Positions 54,967-64,000 of a DNA stretch of 64,000 nt are shown piece after piece. The stretch lies in contig NZ_QAJN01000010.1 of NCBI RefSeq assembly GCF_003852425.1, positions 186,724 through 250,723 on the forward strand, in the 5' to 3' direction. The translations under genes and the position numbers were made by a program. The notes under the pieces were generated by a model. The model did no database searches. It had not been told where the DNA came from and was given only the letters and a program-made list of their open reading frames with translations. The stretch comes from Paucibacter sp. KBW04 (GTDB lineage: Bacteria > Pseudomonadota > Gammaproteobacteria > Burkholderiales > Burkholderiaceae_C). Each line of letters opens with the position of its first letter. Position 1 is the stretch's first letter.

Positions 54967-56961
54967 ATGGACGTTTCCTCCGCCGTGCATTCCACGCCGA
55001 CCCCTCCCCCCAGCAGCGCGCCCGCAAACCCCGGCACCTCCACGTCCGAAATTGCGCCAAAGCGCCGCGCCATCCGCGAACTTCCCGATGAGTTGATCAG
55101 TCAGATCGCCGCCGGCGAGGTGGTGGAGCGCCCGGCTTCGGTGGTGCGCGAACTGGTGGACAACGCCCTGGACGCCGGGGCCACCCAGATCCAGCTCAAG
55201 CTGATGGCCGGCGGCGTGCGCGCCATCGTGGTGGAGGACGACGGCCTGGGCATCCCCATGGAGGAACTGCCCCTGGCCTTGAAGCGCCATGCCACCAGCA
55301 AGATCCGCTCGCTGGACGAGTTGGAGTCGGTGGCCACCATGGGTTTCCGGGGTGAGGCCTTGGCCGCCATCTCCTCGGTGGCCGAGATGGCCGTGCTCAG
55401 CCGCTTTGAGGGCGCGCCCCATGCCCACCGGCTGGACGCTCGCAGCGGCGAGCTGCAGCCCGCGGCCCGTTCGCGCGGCACCAGCGTGGAGGTGCGCGAG
55501 CTTTTCTTCAGCACCCCGGCCCGCCGCAAATTCTTGAAGACCGACGCCACCGAGCTGGCGCATTGCGTGGAAGCGGTGCGCCGCCACGCCCTGGCCCGGC
55601 CCGATGTGGGCTTCGCCATCTGGCATGAAGGCAAGCTGGTGGAGCAGTGGCGAGCGAATACGTCTGAAGCCCGCTTGAATGATGTGCTGGGCGCAGACTT
55701 TATAGCCGAGAGCCGGCCCGTTTATGCCGAGAGCGGCCCCTTGCGCATCTACGGTCGCGCCGGCCTGCCCGAGGCGGCGCGCAGCCGGGCGGACATGCAG
55801 TACGTTTACGTCAACGGCCGCTATGTACGCGACAAGCTGATCGCCCACGGCATACGCTCGGCCTATGAGGACGTGTTGCACGGCCACCGCCAGCCCTGCT
55901 ATGTGCTCTTCATCGAGATCGCGCCCGACCGGGTGGATGTGAATGTGCATCCCACCAAGATCGAGGTGCGTTTCCGCGATGGCCGCGAGATCCACCAAAA
56001 AGTGCGTTATGCGGTGCAGGACGCGCTGGCCTTGTCGCGCTCGGCCGCCGCTGAGAATGCCGCCCCCGCGGGGCTCAGCGCCATGCAAGAGGCCCAGCAG
56101 GCCGCCGCCCAGGTGGAAGGCAACCGCCCCTCGCCGGGCAATCCACCGGCCTGGTTCCAAGCCGGCACGGCCGCCGAGCGCACGCCGCCAAGCTACGGCC
56201 CAGGTGCCAGCACTTGGCAAGCCCCCATCCCCGCCAGCAGCCAAGCCTCCTTAGGCCTGGCCGAGGTGGCCACGCTCTACGGTGGGCGCGATTACAGCGG
56301 TGAAATGCTGCGCAGCGCCGAGGTCAATGCAGCGCCTGTCCCGGCGCCACTGCCCCATCAAACCCTGCCCCAGCATGACTGGCCTCTGGGCCGCGCTGTC
56401 GCGCAAATCCAGGGCGTCTACATCCTGGCCGAGAACGCCCTGGGGCTGATTGTTGTGGACATGCATGCCGCGCACGAGCGGGTGGTTTACGAGCGCCTGA
56501 AGGCCAGCTTGGCCGCCAAGGCGATTGAATCGCAACCCCTGCTGATCCCCGTCACCTTTGCTGCCACGGCGCAAGAGATTGCCGCGGCCGAGGCCCATGC
56601 CGAAACCCTGGCCCGACTGGGCCTGGATGTGGCGCCGCTGTCGGCCAAGGTACTGGCGGTGCGCGCCCGTCCGGCTGCGCTGGCCGGAGGTGATGTGGTG
56701 GAGTTGGCCCGCCATGTGCTGGCCGAGCTCTCGCAGTTCGAGGCCAGCCATGCCATCGAGCGGGCGCAGCATGAAATTCTGGCCACCATGGCCTGTCACG
56801 GCGCCGTGCGCGCCAACCGCCAGCTGACCCTGGATGAAATGAATGCGCTCTTGCGCGATATGGAGCGCACGGAACGGGCCGATCAATGCAATCATGGTCG
56901 GCCGACCTGGCGCCAACTCACCATGCGTGAGTTGGACGCGCTGTTTTTGCGTGGGCGTTGA
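54967..56961 (+). CDS. mutL: DNA mismatch repair protein MutL
   Basis: 664 residues. GHKL ATPase core: LVDNALDAGATQIQ (Asn about 66), EDDGLGIP, MGFRGEALAAISSV, RGTSVEVRELFFSTPARRKFL. The C-terminal domain retains endonuclease-type blocks: DMHAAHERVVYE (about 498; Q of DQHA is M here), ACHGAVRANR and QCNHGRPT. A proline/serine-rich linker joins the halves. The N-terminus has about 30 extra residues before KRRAIRELPDELISQIAAGEVV. The start at 54967 is the only ATG that keeps the reading frame outside the divergent dedA gene. Confidence 0.95.
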   Translation: MDVSSAVHSTPTPPPSSAPANPGTSTSEIAPKRRAIRELPDELISQIAAGEVVERPASVVRELVDNALDAGATQIQLKLMAGGVRAIVVEDDGLGIPMEELPLALKRHATSKIRSLDELESVATMGFRGEALAAISSVAEMAVLSRFEGAPHAHRLDARSGELQPAARSRGTSVEVRELFFSTPARRKFLKTDATELAHCVEAVRRHALARPDVGFAIWHEGKLVEQWRANTSEARLNDVLGADFIAESRPVYAESGPLRIYGRAGLPEAARSRADMQYVYVNGRYVRDKLIAHGIRSAYEDVLHGHRQPCYVLFIEIAPDRVDVNVHPTKIEVRFRDGREIHQKVRYAVQDALALSRSAAAENAAPAGLSAMQEAQQAAAQVEGNRPSPGNPPAWFQAGTAAERTPPSYGPGASTWQAPIPASSQASLGLAEVATLYGGRDYSGEMLRSAEVNAAPVPAPLPHQTLPQHDWPLGRAVAQIQGVYILAENALGLIVVDMHAAHERVVYERLKASLAAKAIESQPLLIPVTFAATAQEIAAAEAHAETLARLGLDVAPLSAKVLAVRARPAALAGGDVVELARHVLAELSQFEASHAIERAQHEILATMACHGAVRANRQLTLDEMNALLRDMERTERADQCNHGRPTWRQLTMRELDALFLRGR

Positions 56962-57022
56962 GCGTTAATTGCTCAGCGTCTCACGGCTTGTTTTGTTGGT
57001 GAATGGAATCCCCGGAGGCACG

Positions 57023-58873
57023 ATGGCCACTTTAAAGTTGAATAAAAAGAAGAATGCAGGCCCGCCCGGTTCCAGCAATCGCAACGCCGAGGGTGAGCGC
57101 CGTGCGCCCATCCGCGGCAAAGGCGTGTCACGCCCGCGCCAAAGCTTGGAAGCTGCCAAGACGGAGCGCGAGCAACGCCAGGCCCAGTACGAGCAAAGCC
57201 GCCCGGCACGCGGCGGTTTTTCGGGCGAGCGCGGCCCCGATCGCGGCAATGAACGTGGGAATGATCGCGGCCGTGGCCCTGGCTTTGCCGGCGGCCCGCG
57301 TGGTGACTCACGTGATGCACGCAATGCTCGCCCTGACGCACGCGGCCCAGGCCAACGCCCGCCCTCGCGCGAAGGCTGGCGTCAAGACGGCCCGCGCCAG
57401 GATGGCCCGCGCTACGAAGGTCGATTCGAAGGTCGGCATGAGAGCCGCCCTGAGCATCGCCATCAAGAGCCCCGCTTTGAAGGGCGCAATGACAACCGTG
57501 GCGAAGGCCGCGGTGGCTATGAGCCCCGCCGCGATCAAGGCGGCTACCAAGGTCGGCCGCAAGAACATCAGCCCTCACGCGATCCTCGCTTTTCGCGTGA
57601 CTCCCGCGATGGCCGCGACAACCGCGACTCCCGTGGCCCCGGCGGCTACGGCCCGCGCGGTGATGAGCGCCGCCCGGCTTACGGCCAACAAGGTCCGCGC
57701 CGCGCTCCCGATGATCGTGGCGGCCCGCGCCAGGATTCGCGCTATGACTCGCGCGAGCAGCGCCCGCCCTATCAGCAAGCTGATCGCGGCCAAGGCTCTT
57801 GGCAAGGCCAGGGTCAGCCGCGCCAGGACGCTTACCGCGACCAGCGCCAGGATCAACGCCGCTCCTCCGGCCCCCGCCCTTACCAAGGCCAGCCGGGCCT
57901 TGGCCCGCGTGATGCACGCGGCCCGGGCTACAACCGCGCAGCCGAACAAGCCGGCCAGAACCTGCCTGCCCATCTGCGTGAAGCCGCCGCCAAGCTGGCC
58001 CGCCAGCTCGGTGACGAGCACGACGATGATGACGAAGACGATGTGAAGCAGGGTTACGGCCACGGCTTTGGCAGCAATGCCAATGCCGAGGGTGTGCGCC
58101 TGTCCAAGCAGATGGGGGTGCTGGGCCTGGCCTCGCGTCGCGAAGCCGACGAGTGGATCGCGGCCGGCTGGGTGCGTGTGGACGGAAAGTTAGCCATTCT
58201 GGGCCAACGCGTCTCACCCGACGCCAAGATCGAGATCGACCCGCTGGCGCACAAGCAGCAAGCTCAGCGCGTCACCATCTTGCTCAACAAGCCCATAGGC
58301 TATGTTTCCGGCCAGGCCGAAGACGGCTATGAGCCCGCCTCGGTGCTGATCCGCAGCGAGAACCACTGGGCGGAAGACAGCTCCGGCATCAAGTACCACA
58401 TCGGCCACACCCGCGGCCTGGCGCCTGCGGGCCGCCTGGACATCGACTCCACCGGCTTGCTGGTGCTGACGCAGGACGGTCGCGTCGCCAAGGTTTTGAT
58501 CGGTGAAGAGTCGGCGGTCGAGAAGGAATATCTGGTGCGGGTCGAGTACCACGGCCGCGACGGCCAAGGCCCCGCGCCCGAGTTGAAAGACGGCCCGACC
58601 AGTGGCCAGCTGCCCGCCGCCGATCTGGCCTTGCTCAACCACGGCCTGGAGCTGGACGGTGTGCAACTCAAGCCTGCCAAGGTCGGTTGGCAAAACGACG
58701 ACCAGCTGCGTTTTGTGCTGCGTGAAGGCCGCAAGCGCCAGATCCGCCGCATGTGCGAGCAGGTGGGGCTCAAGGTGGTGGGCCTGAAGCGTGTACGCAT
58801 CGGCCGCATCAATCTGGGCAATCTGCCGGTCGGCCAGTGGCGCTTCCTGACGCCTTGGGAGCGTTTTGATTGA
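57023..58873 (+). CDS. RsuA/RluB-family pseudouridine synthase with long RG/DR-rich disordered N-terminus
   Basis: 616 residues. Residues about 20-325 are low-complexity Arg/Gly/Asp/Gln/Pro sequence (many [17 protein letters not shown] and RGG-like steps). An acidic patch ([10 protein letters not shown]) follows, then an S4 RNA-binding domain ([32 protein letters not shown]) and the synthase domain ([17 protein letters not shown] with the catalytic Asp; [27 protein letters not shown]). It modifies uridine in rRNA, probably 23S (RluB/RluE/RluF group). GGAGG precedes the ATG. The extension is far longer than in E. coli relatives. Confidence 0.9.
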   Translation: MATLKLNKKKNAGPPGSSNRNAEGERRAPIRGKGVSRPRQSLEAAKTEREQRQAQYEQSRPARGGFSGERGPDRGNERGNDRGRGPGFAGGPRGDSRDARNARPDARGPGQRPPSREGWRQDGPRQDGPRYEGRFEGRHESRPEHRHQEPRFEGRNDNRGEGRGGYEPRRDQGGYQGRPQEHQPSRDPRFSRDSRDGRDNRDSRGPGGYGPRGDERRPAYGQQGPRRAPDDRGGPRQDSRYDSREQRPPYQQADRGQGSWQGQGQPRQDAYRDQRQDQRRSSGPRPYQGQPGLGPRDARGPGYNRAAEQAGQNLPAHLREAAAKLARQLGDEHDDDDEDDVKQGYGHGFGSNANAEGVRLSKQMGVLGLASRREADEWIAAGWVRVDGKLAILGQRVSPDAKIEIDPLAHKQQAQRVTILLNKPIGYVSGQAEDGYEPASVLIRSENHWAEDSSGIKYHIGHTRGLAPAGRLDIDSTGLLVLTQDGRVAKVLIGEESAVEKEYLVRVEYHGRDGQGPAPELKDGPTSGQLPAADLALLNHGLELDGVQLKPAKVGWQNDDQLRFVLREGRKRQIRRMCEQVGLKVVGLKRVRIGRINLGNLPVGQWRFLTPWERFD

Positions 58874-59820
58874 GCTCGGGAGAATTGACTCTGATCCCGG
58901 TTTTTAAGAGTCCGATCTGCCTGGCCGGTCCAACCGGCACGGGCAAGACCGCAGCGGCCCTGGCCCTGGCCGAGCTGCTGCCGGTGGAGATCATCAGCGT
59001 GGATTCGGCCCTGGTGTATCGGGGCATGGACATCGGCACGGCCAAGCCCACGGCGGCGGAATTGGCCGCCGTGCCGCATCATTTGATCGACATCATCGAG
59101 CCCACCGAGGCCTATTCGGCCGCCCAGTTCGTGGCCTCGGCCCGGCAGCTGGCGGACGAAATCCTGGCCCGAGGCCGCCTGCCCTTGCTGGTGGGCGGCA
59201 CCATGCTTTACTTCAAGGCCTTGTTCGAGGGCTTGAGCGAGATGCCCCAGGCCGACGAGGCCTTGCGCCACAAGCTCGATGCCCAGGCGGCCGAGATAGG
59301 TTGGCCGGCCATGCATGCCGAGCTGGCAAGACTTGACCCCATCACGGCGGCCCGCCTGGCGCCCGGGGACTCGCAGCGAATCCAGCGGGCGCTGGAGGTC
59401 TGCCTCCTGAGCGGCAAGCCCATGAGCGAGCTGCACCAATGCCGCAGCGAGGGCGTGGACTGGCCCCTGCTCTCGCTGGAGCCGCAAGACCGCGCCTGGT
59501 TGCACAAGCGCCTGGATCAGCGTTTCGCGCAGATGTTGGAGGCCGGCCTGGTCGAAGAAGTCAAGCGCTTGCGCGCTCGCGGTGACTTGAGCCTGGACCT
59601 GCCCTCCATGCGCTGTGTGGGCTATCGCCAGGCCTGGGAAGCGCTGGACAGCGCCGATTTCAAGCCCCTGCAAGAACGCGGCGCCGCCGCCACCCGCCAG
59701 CTGGCCAAACGCCAGCTGACCTGGTTGCGCAGCATGCCGCAGCGCCAGGTGATTGACTGCGATCACCCTCAAGCGCAGCTGCATCTGCTGGCTGCCGTGC
59801 AGAGGTTGCTGCAAGCATGA
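58870..59820 (+). CDS. miaA: tRNA dimethylallyltransferase
   Basis: 316 residues: P-loop [49 protein letters not shown] and [15 protein letters not shown]. It attaches the isopentenyl group to A37 of tRNAs reading UNN codons. The TTG start overlaps the stop of the pseudouridine synthase gene (TTGA), with GGGAG eight bases upstream. The 3' end overlaps the ABC gene (ATGA). Confidence 0.94.
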   Translation: MSSGELTLIPVFKSPICLAGPTGTGKTAAALALAELLPVEIISVDSALVYRGMDIGTAKPTAAELAAVPHHLIDIIEPTEAYSAAQFVASARQLADEILARGRLPLLVGGTMLYFKALFEGLSEMPQADEALRHKLDAQAAEIGWPAMHAELARLDPITAARLAPGDSQRIQRALEVCLLSGKPMSELHQCRSEGVDWPLLSLEPQDRAWLHKRLDQRFAQMLEAGLVEEVKRLRARGDLSLDLPSMRCVGYRQAWEALDSADFKPLQERGAAATRQLAKRQLTWLRSMPQRQVIDCDHPQAQLHLLAAVQRLLQA

Positions 59821-60494
59821 GCGTGCTGCGCGCCCAGGGTCTGGCCAAGTCCTACGGTGAGACGCCGGTGTTTCAGGGCCTGAATCTGGACTTGCAGCGC
59901 GGTGAGTTGGTGGCCTTGTTGGGTGAGTCGGGCAGTGGCAAGTCCAGCCTGCTCAACTGCCTGGCTGGGCTGGATGAGCCCGATAGCGGCGAGATCATGA
60001 TCGAGGGTCAGGTCTTGCATGGCTTGGGCGAAGCAGGTCTGGCCCGTATGCGCCGCGCCAAGCTGGGCTTTGTGTTTCAAGCATTTCATGTGCTGCCGCA
60101 TTTGAGCGTGGCGCAGAACGTTGCCCTGCCCTTGCTGCTCTTGCAGCGGCCCGACCCGGCGCGCGTGCAAGCCATATTGGCGTCCGTGGGCTTGGACGGC
60201 TTGGGCCAGCGCATGCCGCGCCAACTCTCGGGCGGCCAGCTGCAGCGGGTGGCCATCGCCCGCGCCCTGGTGCACAAGCCGGCCCTGATCCTGGCGGACG
60301 AGCCCACCGGCAATCTCGACGCCCGCCATGCCCGCGAGGTGCTGGATTTGCTGCTGCATCAGGTGCGGGCCGAAGGGGCGGCCTGCGTGCTGGTGACTCA
60401 TTCCGAGCTGGCCGCCGCCCGCGCCGATCGCGCCCTGCGCCTGGACGAGCAAGGCCTGAATCCGTGGCATCTACCGGCATCCTCCGCTCATTGA
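59817..60494 (+). CDS. ABC transporter ATP-binding protein (LolD/MacB type)
   Basis: 225 residues: Walker [15 protein letters not shown]-loop [14 protein letters not shown], signature [17 protein letters not shown], Walker [13 protein letters not shown], and switch histidine VLVTHS. Belongs to the MacB/LolD branch that works with FtsX-type permeases. Overlaps miaA by 4 bp and the permease gene by 31 bp. Confidence 0.93.
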   Translation: MSVLRAQGLAKSYGETPVFQGLNLDLQRGELVALLGESGSGKSSLLNCLAGLDEPDSGEIMIEGQVLHGLGEAGLARMRRAKLGFVFQAFHVLPHLSVAQNVALPLLLLQRPDPARVQAILASVGLDGLGQRMPRQLSGGQLQRVAIARALVHKPALILADEPTGNLDARHAREVLDLLLHQVRAEGAACVLVTHSELAAARADRALRLDEQGLNPWHLPASSAH

Positions 60495-63052
60495 ACTGGT
60501 TTGCCCAACTGTCCTGGCCGGCCTTGCGCCACCAGGCCGGGCGCCAGCTCTTGGCCTTGCTGGCGATTGTGCTGGGCGTGGCCTTGGGCCTAGCCGTCCA
60601 CCTGCTCAATAGCACGGCCTTGGCCGAGTTCGGCAGTGCAGCGGCCAGCCTGCAGGGCAAGCCCGATCTGGTCTTGCGCGGCAATACCGGCGAGGGCGTG
60701 CCGGAGTCGCTCTACCTCAAGATCGCCGCCGATCCCGGCGTGGCCCTGGCCTCCCCCATCATCGAAGGCCAGGCCCTGGCGCAAGACGCGCAGGGCAAGC
60801 CCTTCAGCTTGCGTCTGATCGGCTGGGATGTGCTGCAAGGCGCGGCCCTCAATCCGGCCCTGTTGCCGCAGGCGGGAGGGGCCAGCTTGCTGGGCGGCTT
60901 GGACCCCGCGCAGATTTCCCTCAACCCGGCCGCACAGAAAAAGCTCGAAGCCCAGGCGCCCAGCCTGGGCTTGCGCGCCGCCAGCGTGGCCACGGGTCAG
61001 GCACAAAGCCAGGTGTTTCAGATCGGCCCCGGCAACGCGGCAGCGGGTGCGCCGCTGGCGGTGCTGGACATCGCGGCAGCCCAGGTTTTGCTGGGCAAGC
61101 TGGGCCGGCTGGACCGGGTGGACATTCGCTTGAGCGCCGGCCTCAGCCCCAGGCAATGGCTGGCCGGCCAAGCCCTGCCGCCGGGCTTCAGCGCCGCGCC
61201 GCCGCCGGATGAAGCGCAGCGCCTGAGCCAAATCACCCAGGCCTACCGGGTCAATCTGGGGGTGCTCTCGCTGATGGCCTTGTTCACCGGCAGTTTCCTG
61301 GTGTTCGCGGTGATGTCTTTGTCGGTTGCCCAGCGTCTGCCGCAATGGGCACTCTTGGGCGTGCTGGGCATGACGGCTGCCGAGCGCGCCCGCCTGGTGC
61401 TGATCGAGGCCGCGCTGCTGGGCAGCGTGGGCAGCTTGCTGGGCCTGGCCCTGGGCTGGGGCTTGGCCCAGCTGGCCCTGCAGGTGTTAGGCGCCAATCT
61501 GGGCCTGGGGCAGATGAGCGCCGGCCTGGCCCTGCATCAGCTGCCTTGGGGGGCGGCCCTGCTGTTTGGGGCCTTGGGCCTGGCGATCAGTCTGGCCAGC
61601 GCCGCCCTGCCCGCTCTGGCCGTGCGCCGCATGCCGGTGGCCCAGGTGCTCAAGGGCTTGGGTGCAGACAGCGCTGTGCCGCTGCCGAACTGGCTGGGCC
61701 CGCTCTTGCTCGTCCTGGGCTTGGGCCTGGCCTTGCTGCCGCCGCTACCGAATACCTGGCCGGGCGCCGAGCTGCCCTGGGCGGCCTATGCAGGCATGCT
61801 CTGCCTGCTGCTGGGCGGCATCGCCTGTGTGCCGGCCTTGCTGCGCGCCAGCCTGGGCCTGCTGCGCCATTGGCCGGGCGCCGATCGCCATGCCTTGATC
61901 TTGCTGGTGGAAGAGCGCGCCCGCGACCAGGCGGGCGAGGCCCGCCGGGCCCTGGCCGGGGTGCTGGTCAGCCTGGCCTTGTCGGTCGCGATGTTGGTGA
62001 TGGTGGGCAGCTTTCGGGATTCCCTGAACCTCTGGCTCAGCCAGATGCTGCCGGCCGATCTCTATCTGCGCTCCAGCCTGCGGGTCAATAGCGGTGCTGC
62101 TGCCGAGGGCCTGTCCGCGCCGCTGCCACCAGCCTTTCTGGCGGCCGTGCAGAACAGCGGCCTGGCCCAGCGCATCGCGCCGCAGCGCAGCGATGAGGTC
62201 TTGATGCAAGGCCAGCGCTTTGCCCTGCTGGCGCGAGACATCGACGAAAACCAGTTACCGCTGGCGCAAGCCCTGGCGCCCAAGGCCGGGGGGCAAGACC
62301 TGACCCCCGTCTACCTCAGCGAAGCTCTGCGCGACACCTTGCAACTCCAGCCCGGCGACAGGACCGAGCTGCGCCTGCGCGCCGATCTGCCGCCCTTGCA
62401 GGTGCAGGTACGCGGCATCTGGCGCGACTATGCCCGCCAAAGCGGCGCGCTGCTGATGCCACTGGCGGCCTACCAGGCCTGGACGCAGGATGCACGCATC
62501 ACCGAGTTGCAACTCTGGCTGGCGCCGGGCCAGGACAGCGAGGCCGCTATTCCCGCCCTGCGCGCCCTGGCCGCCCAGGGCGATGATGTGGAGATCGCTG
62601 CCAGCGCGGATTTGCGCGCCCTGTCCATGAAGATTTTTGACCGCAGCTTTGCCGTCACCGTCTGGCTGCAGGCCGTCACCCTGGCCATCGGCCTGTTCGG
62701 CATCGCCGCCAGCCAGTCGGCCCAGGTGCTGGCGCGCAAGCGCGAGTTCGGCCTGCTGCTGCATCTGGGCTTTACCCGCGCGGGCGTCTTGCGCCTGCTG
62801 ACGCTGGAGTCCGCTTTGCTTTGCGCTGTGGGCTGCTTGGCGGGCCTTGCGCTTGGCCTGGGCTTGAGTGCGGTGCTGATCTGGGTGGTGAACCCGCAAA
62901 GCTTTCACTGGAGCATGGACATGTCGCTGCCCTGGCCCCGTTTGCTGGCCCTGCTCTTGGCCGTGTTTGCCGCCGGCGTCGTGGCGGCGCTCTTGGCCGG
63001 GCGCCGCGCCGCCAGTTTCGCCGCCGTGCAATCGGTCAAGGAGGACTGGTGA
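60464..63052 (+). CDS. FtsX-family ABC permease (large, duplicated FtsX domains)
   Basis: 862 residues. N-terminal helix ([24 protein letters not shown]), a periplasmic MacB-like domain, a first FtsX domain near 265-400 ([21 protein letters not shown]), further helices near 410-465, a second periplasmic domain and a second FtsX domain at the C-terminus ([37 protein letters not shown]). The GTG at 60464 has AAGG upstream; a TTG at 60491 overlapping the ABC stop is possible. Probably exports or inserts a lipid or lipoprotein with the AttH-like protein next door. Confidence 0.9.
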   Translation: MASTGILRSLNWFAQLSWPALRHQAGRQLLALLAIVLGVALGLAVHLLNSTALAEFGSAAASLQGKPDLVLRGNTGEGVPESLYLKIAADPGVALASPIIEGQALAQDAQGKPFSLRLIGWDVLQGAALNPALLPQAGGASLLGGLDPAQISLNPAAQKKLEAQAPSLGLRAASVATGQAQSQVFQIGPGNAAAGAPLAVLDIAAAQVLLGKLGRLDRVDIRLSAGLSPRQWLAGQALPPGFSAAPPPDEAQRLSQITQAYRVNLGVLSLMALFTGSFLVFAVMSLSVAQRLPQWALLGVLGMTAAERARLVLIEAALLGSVGSLLGLALGWGLAQLALQVLGANLGLGQMSAGLALHQLPWGAALLFGALGLAISLASAALPALAVRRMPVAQVLKGLGADSAVPLPNWLGPLLLVLGLGLALLPPLPNTWPGAELPWAAYAGMLCLLLGGIACVPALLRASLGLLRHWPGADRHALILLVEERARDQAGEARRALAGVLVSLALSVAMLVMVGSFRDSLNLWLSQMLPADLYLRSSLRVNSGAAAEGLSAPLPPAFLAAVQNSGLAQRIAPQRSDEVLMQGQRFALLARDIDENQLPLAQALAPKAGGQDLTPVYLSEALRDTLQLQPGDRTELRLRADLPPLQVQVRGIWRDYARQSGALLMPLAAYQAWTQDARITELQLWLAPGQDSEAAIPALRALAAQGDDVEIAASADLRALSMKIFDRSFAVTVWLQAVTLAIGLFGIAASQSAQVLARKREFGLLLHLGFTRAGVLRLLTLESALLCAVGCLAGLALGLGLSAVLIWVVNPQSFHWSMDMSLPWPRLLALLLAVFAAGVVAALLAGRRAASFAAVQSVKEDW

Positions 63053-64000
63053 TCGCCCGCCGCCATCTGCTGGCCCTGGCCGCCCTGGCGGCTGGGCCCG
63101 GCCTCGCTGCCCAAAGCCCGAGACTGCAGTTCCCGCGTGATTTCGGCGCCCATACACAGACTCGCCTGGAGTGGTGGTATCTGACCGGGGTCTTGTTCGC
63201 CGAGGATCAGGTGCCCGACCCGCAGGCTCAGCCCTTGTTTGGCTATCAGCTGACCTTCTTCCGCCTCAAAGGCCCGGCCGCTGCGGAGCACCCCAGCGCC
63301 TTGGCCGCCCGCCAGCTGATGATCGGCCATGTGGCCTTGAGCGATTTGCGCCAAGGCCGGCTGCTGCACGACCAACGTCTGTCCCGCGTTCTGCCCGGCC
63401 TGGCCCAGGCCAGCGAGGCCGATTGCAGCCTGCAGATGCGCGACTGGCGGCTGCGCCGTGAGCCAGGTGAGTCGGCGGCCTTGAGCCGCTACCAGGCTTT
63501 TTTCCAGAGCCAAGCCTTTGCCCTCGATCTGCAGTTGCAAAGCCAGCAGCCGCCGCTCTTGCAGGGTGATGAGGGCATTTCCAGAAAGGGGCCGGGTGCC
63601 GCTCAGTTCAGCCATTACTACAGCCAGGTGCAGCTGCTAACCCAGGCCAAGCTGCGCCTGGACGGGCGTGAGCAGCGCTTGCGAGGCCTGTCATGGCTGG
63701 ATCAGGAATGGAGCGATCAGCTGCTGGGCCCTGCGGACCAGGCCCATGATCAAGCGGTAGGTTGGGACTGGGCCGGCCTCAATCTCTTTGACGGCAGTGC
63801 CCTGACGGTGTTTCGCCTGCGCCGGGCCGACGGCTCGGTGCTCTGGAGCGGCGGCAGCTGGCGTAGCCCACAGGGCCAGACGCGCAACTTCGCGCCGCAT
63901 GAGTTGCAGATGGAGGCCCTGCGGCATTGGCGCAGCCCGAGCAGCGCCGCCAGCTACCCAGTTGAGTGGCGGCTGCGTACGCCGGTGGGCGAGTTCAGGC
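63049..64000 (+). CDS. AttH/CrtC-like lipocalin-domain protein (truncated by window edge)
   Basis: GTG start overlapping the permease stop (GTGA), with AGGAGG four bases before it. The first 317 residues are visible. Signal peptide (RRHLLALAALAAGPGLAAQ), then LQFPRDFGAHTQTRLEWWYLTG, YQLTFFRLKGP, FSHYYSQVQLLTQAKL, SWLDQEWSDQLLG and GWDWAGLNLFDGSALTVFRL, matching the AttH/carotenoid-hydratase (CrtC-like) lipocalin family. The genes att(E/F/G)-attH occur together elsewhere as an ABC unit. The window ends before the stop codon. Confidence 0.85.
   Translation, partial: MIARRHLLALAALAAGPGLAAQSPRLQFPRDFGAHTQTRLEWWYLTGVLFAEDQVPDPQAQPLFGYQLTFFRLKGPAAAEHPSALAARQLMIGHVALSDLRQGRLLHDQRLSRVLPGLAQASEADCSLQMRDWRLRREPGESAALSRYQAFFQSQAFALDLQLQSQQPPLLQGDEGISRKGPGAAQFSHYYSQVQLLTQAKLRLDGREQRLRGLSWLDQEWSDQLLGPADQAHDQAVGWDWAGLNLFDGSALTVFRLRRADGSVLWSGGSWRSPQGQTRNFAPHELQMEALRHWRSPSSAASYPVEWRLRTPVGEFR

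Noticed and set aside
56973-58217. Long minus-strand and second plus-strand frames over the pseudouridine synthase N-terminus
   Set aside because: They arise from the repetitive Arg/Gly/Asp codons of the real gene; their translations are meaningless low-complexity runs.

Overview
The window is one continuous, high-GC stretch of chromosome that reads as a beta-proteobacterium of the order Burkholderiales, probably the Roseateles/Paucibacter/Rubrivivax side (Sphaerotilaceae/Comamonadaceae). This rests on gene order and protein style (pilZ-holB-tmk-mltG block, Bug-type binding protein, YbgC-GNAT fusion, DUF4936, the MLSPALVSPF small protein), not on a database search. Most of it is ordinary core chromosome. 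No tRNA, rRNA, CRISPR array or intact insertion sequence was seen.

Layout. 1-6760: a glycine-degradation operon on the minus strand (gcvT-gcvH-gcvP-sdaA) behind a tandem glycine riboswitch, followed by a truncated membrane protein. 6793-10500: a QseB/PmrA-like two-component system and a DegQ-like periplasmic protease on the plus strand; both transcription units carry an 11-bp-period TTAAG direct repeat. 10539-20351: an FG-GAP/Ig lipoprotein, an acetylornithine-type aminotransferase divergent from a GlxA-like AraC regulator, a giant propeller-amidohydrolase, and outer-membrane phospholipase A. 20362-27610 is the accessory-looking part: a LexA-boxed pair (MmcB-like nuclease plus nuclease-fused DinG/XPD-type helicase), a RES/Xre toxin-antitoxin pair, about 500 bp without genes that contain a dif-like sequence, and a KfrA-like coiled-coil DNA-binding protein divergent from a complete tyrosine recombinase across two palindromes.

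27699-31361: spermidine-synthase-like protein, small proteins, an aldo/keto reductase and a stand-alone protein with a DUF4062-like N-terminus. 31536-40535: ankyrin protein, the housekeeping run tatD-pilZ-holB-tmk-mltG, then ygfZ-DUF4936, a thioesterase-GNAT fusion with an alpha/beta hydrolase, and an iron-type alcohol dehydrogenase whose stop codon lies inside a 166-bp MITE-like palindrome. 40790-49617: isocitrate lyase with a palindrome-dense upstream region, marC, xerD, a Bug protein, an AEC permease, queG, tsaE and a Tat-exported amidase. 50060-64000: a tricorn-like protease, two tandem DedA proteins, then mutL, a pseudouridine synthase with a very long RG/DR-rich disordered N-terminus, miaA, and an ABC ATPase/FtsX permease/AttH-like lipocalin operon that runs off the end.

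Genes are tightly packed, with many 1-4 bp stop/start overlaps (ATGA, GTGA, TTGA), so several units are probably translationally coupled. The most interesting points for follow-up are the SOS-controlled nuclease-helicase operon with a possibly leaderless message, the KfrA/recombinase/dif-like module, the DUF4062-like protein, the predicted response-regulator circuit, the MITE, and the disordered pseudouridine synthase.
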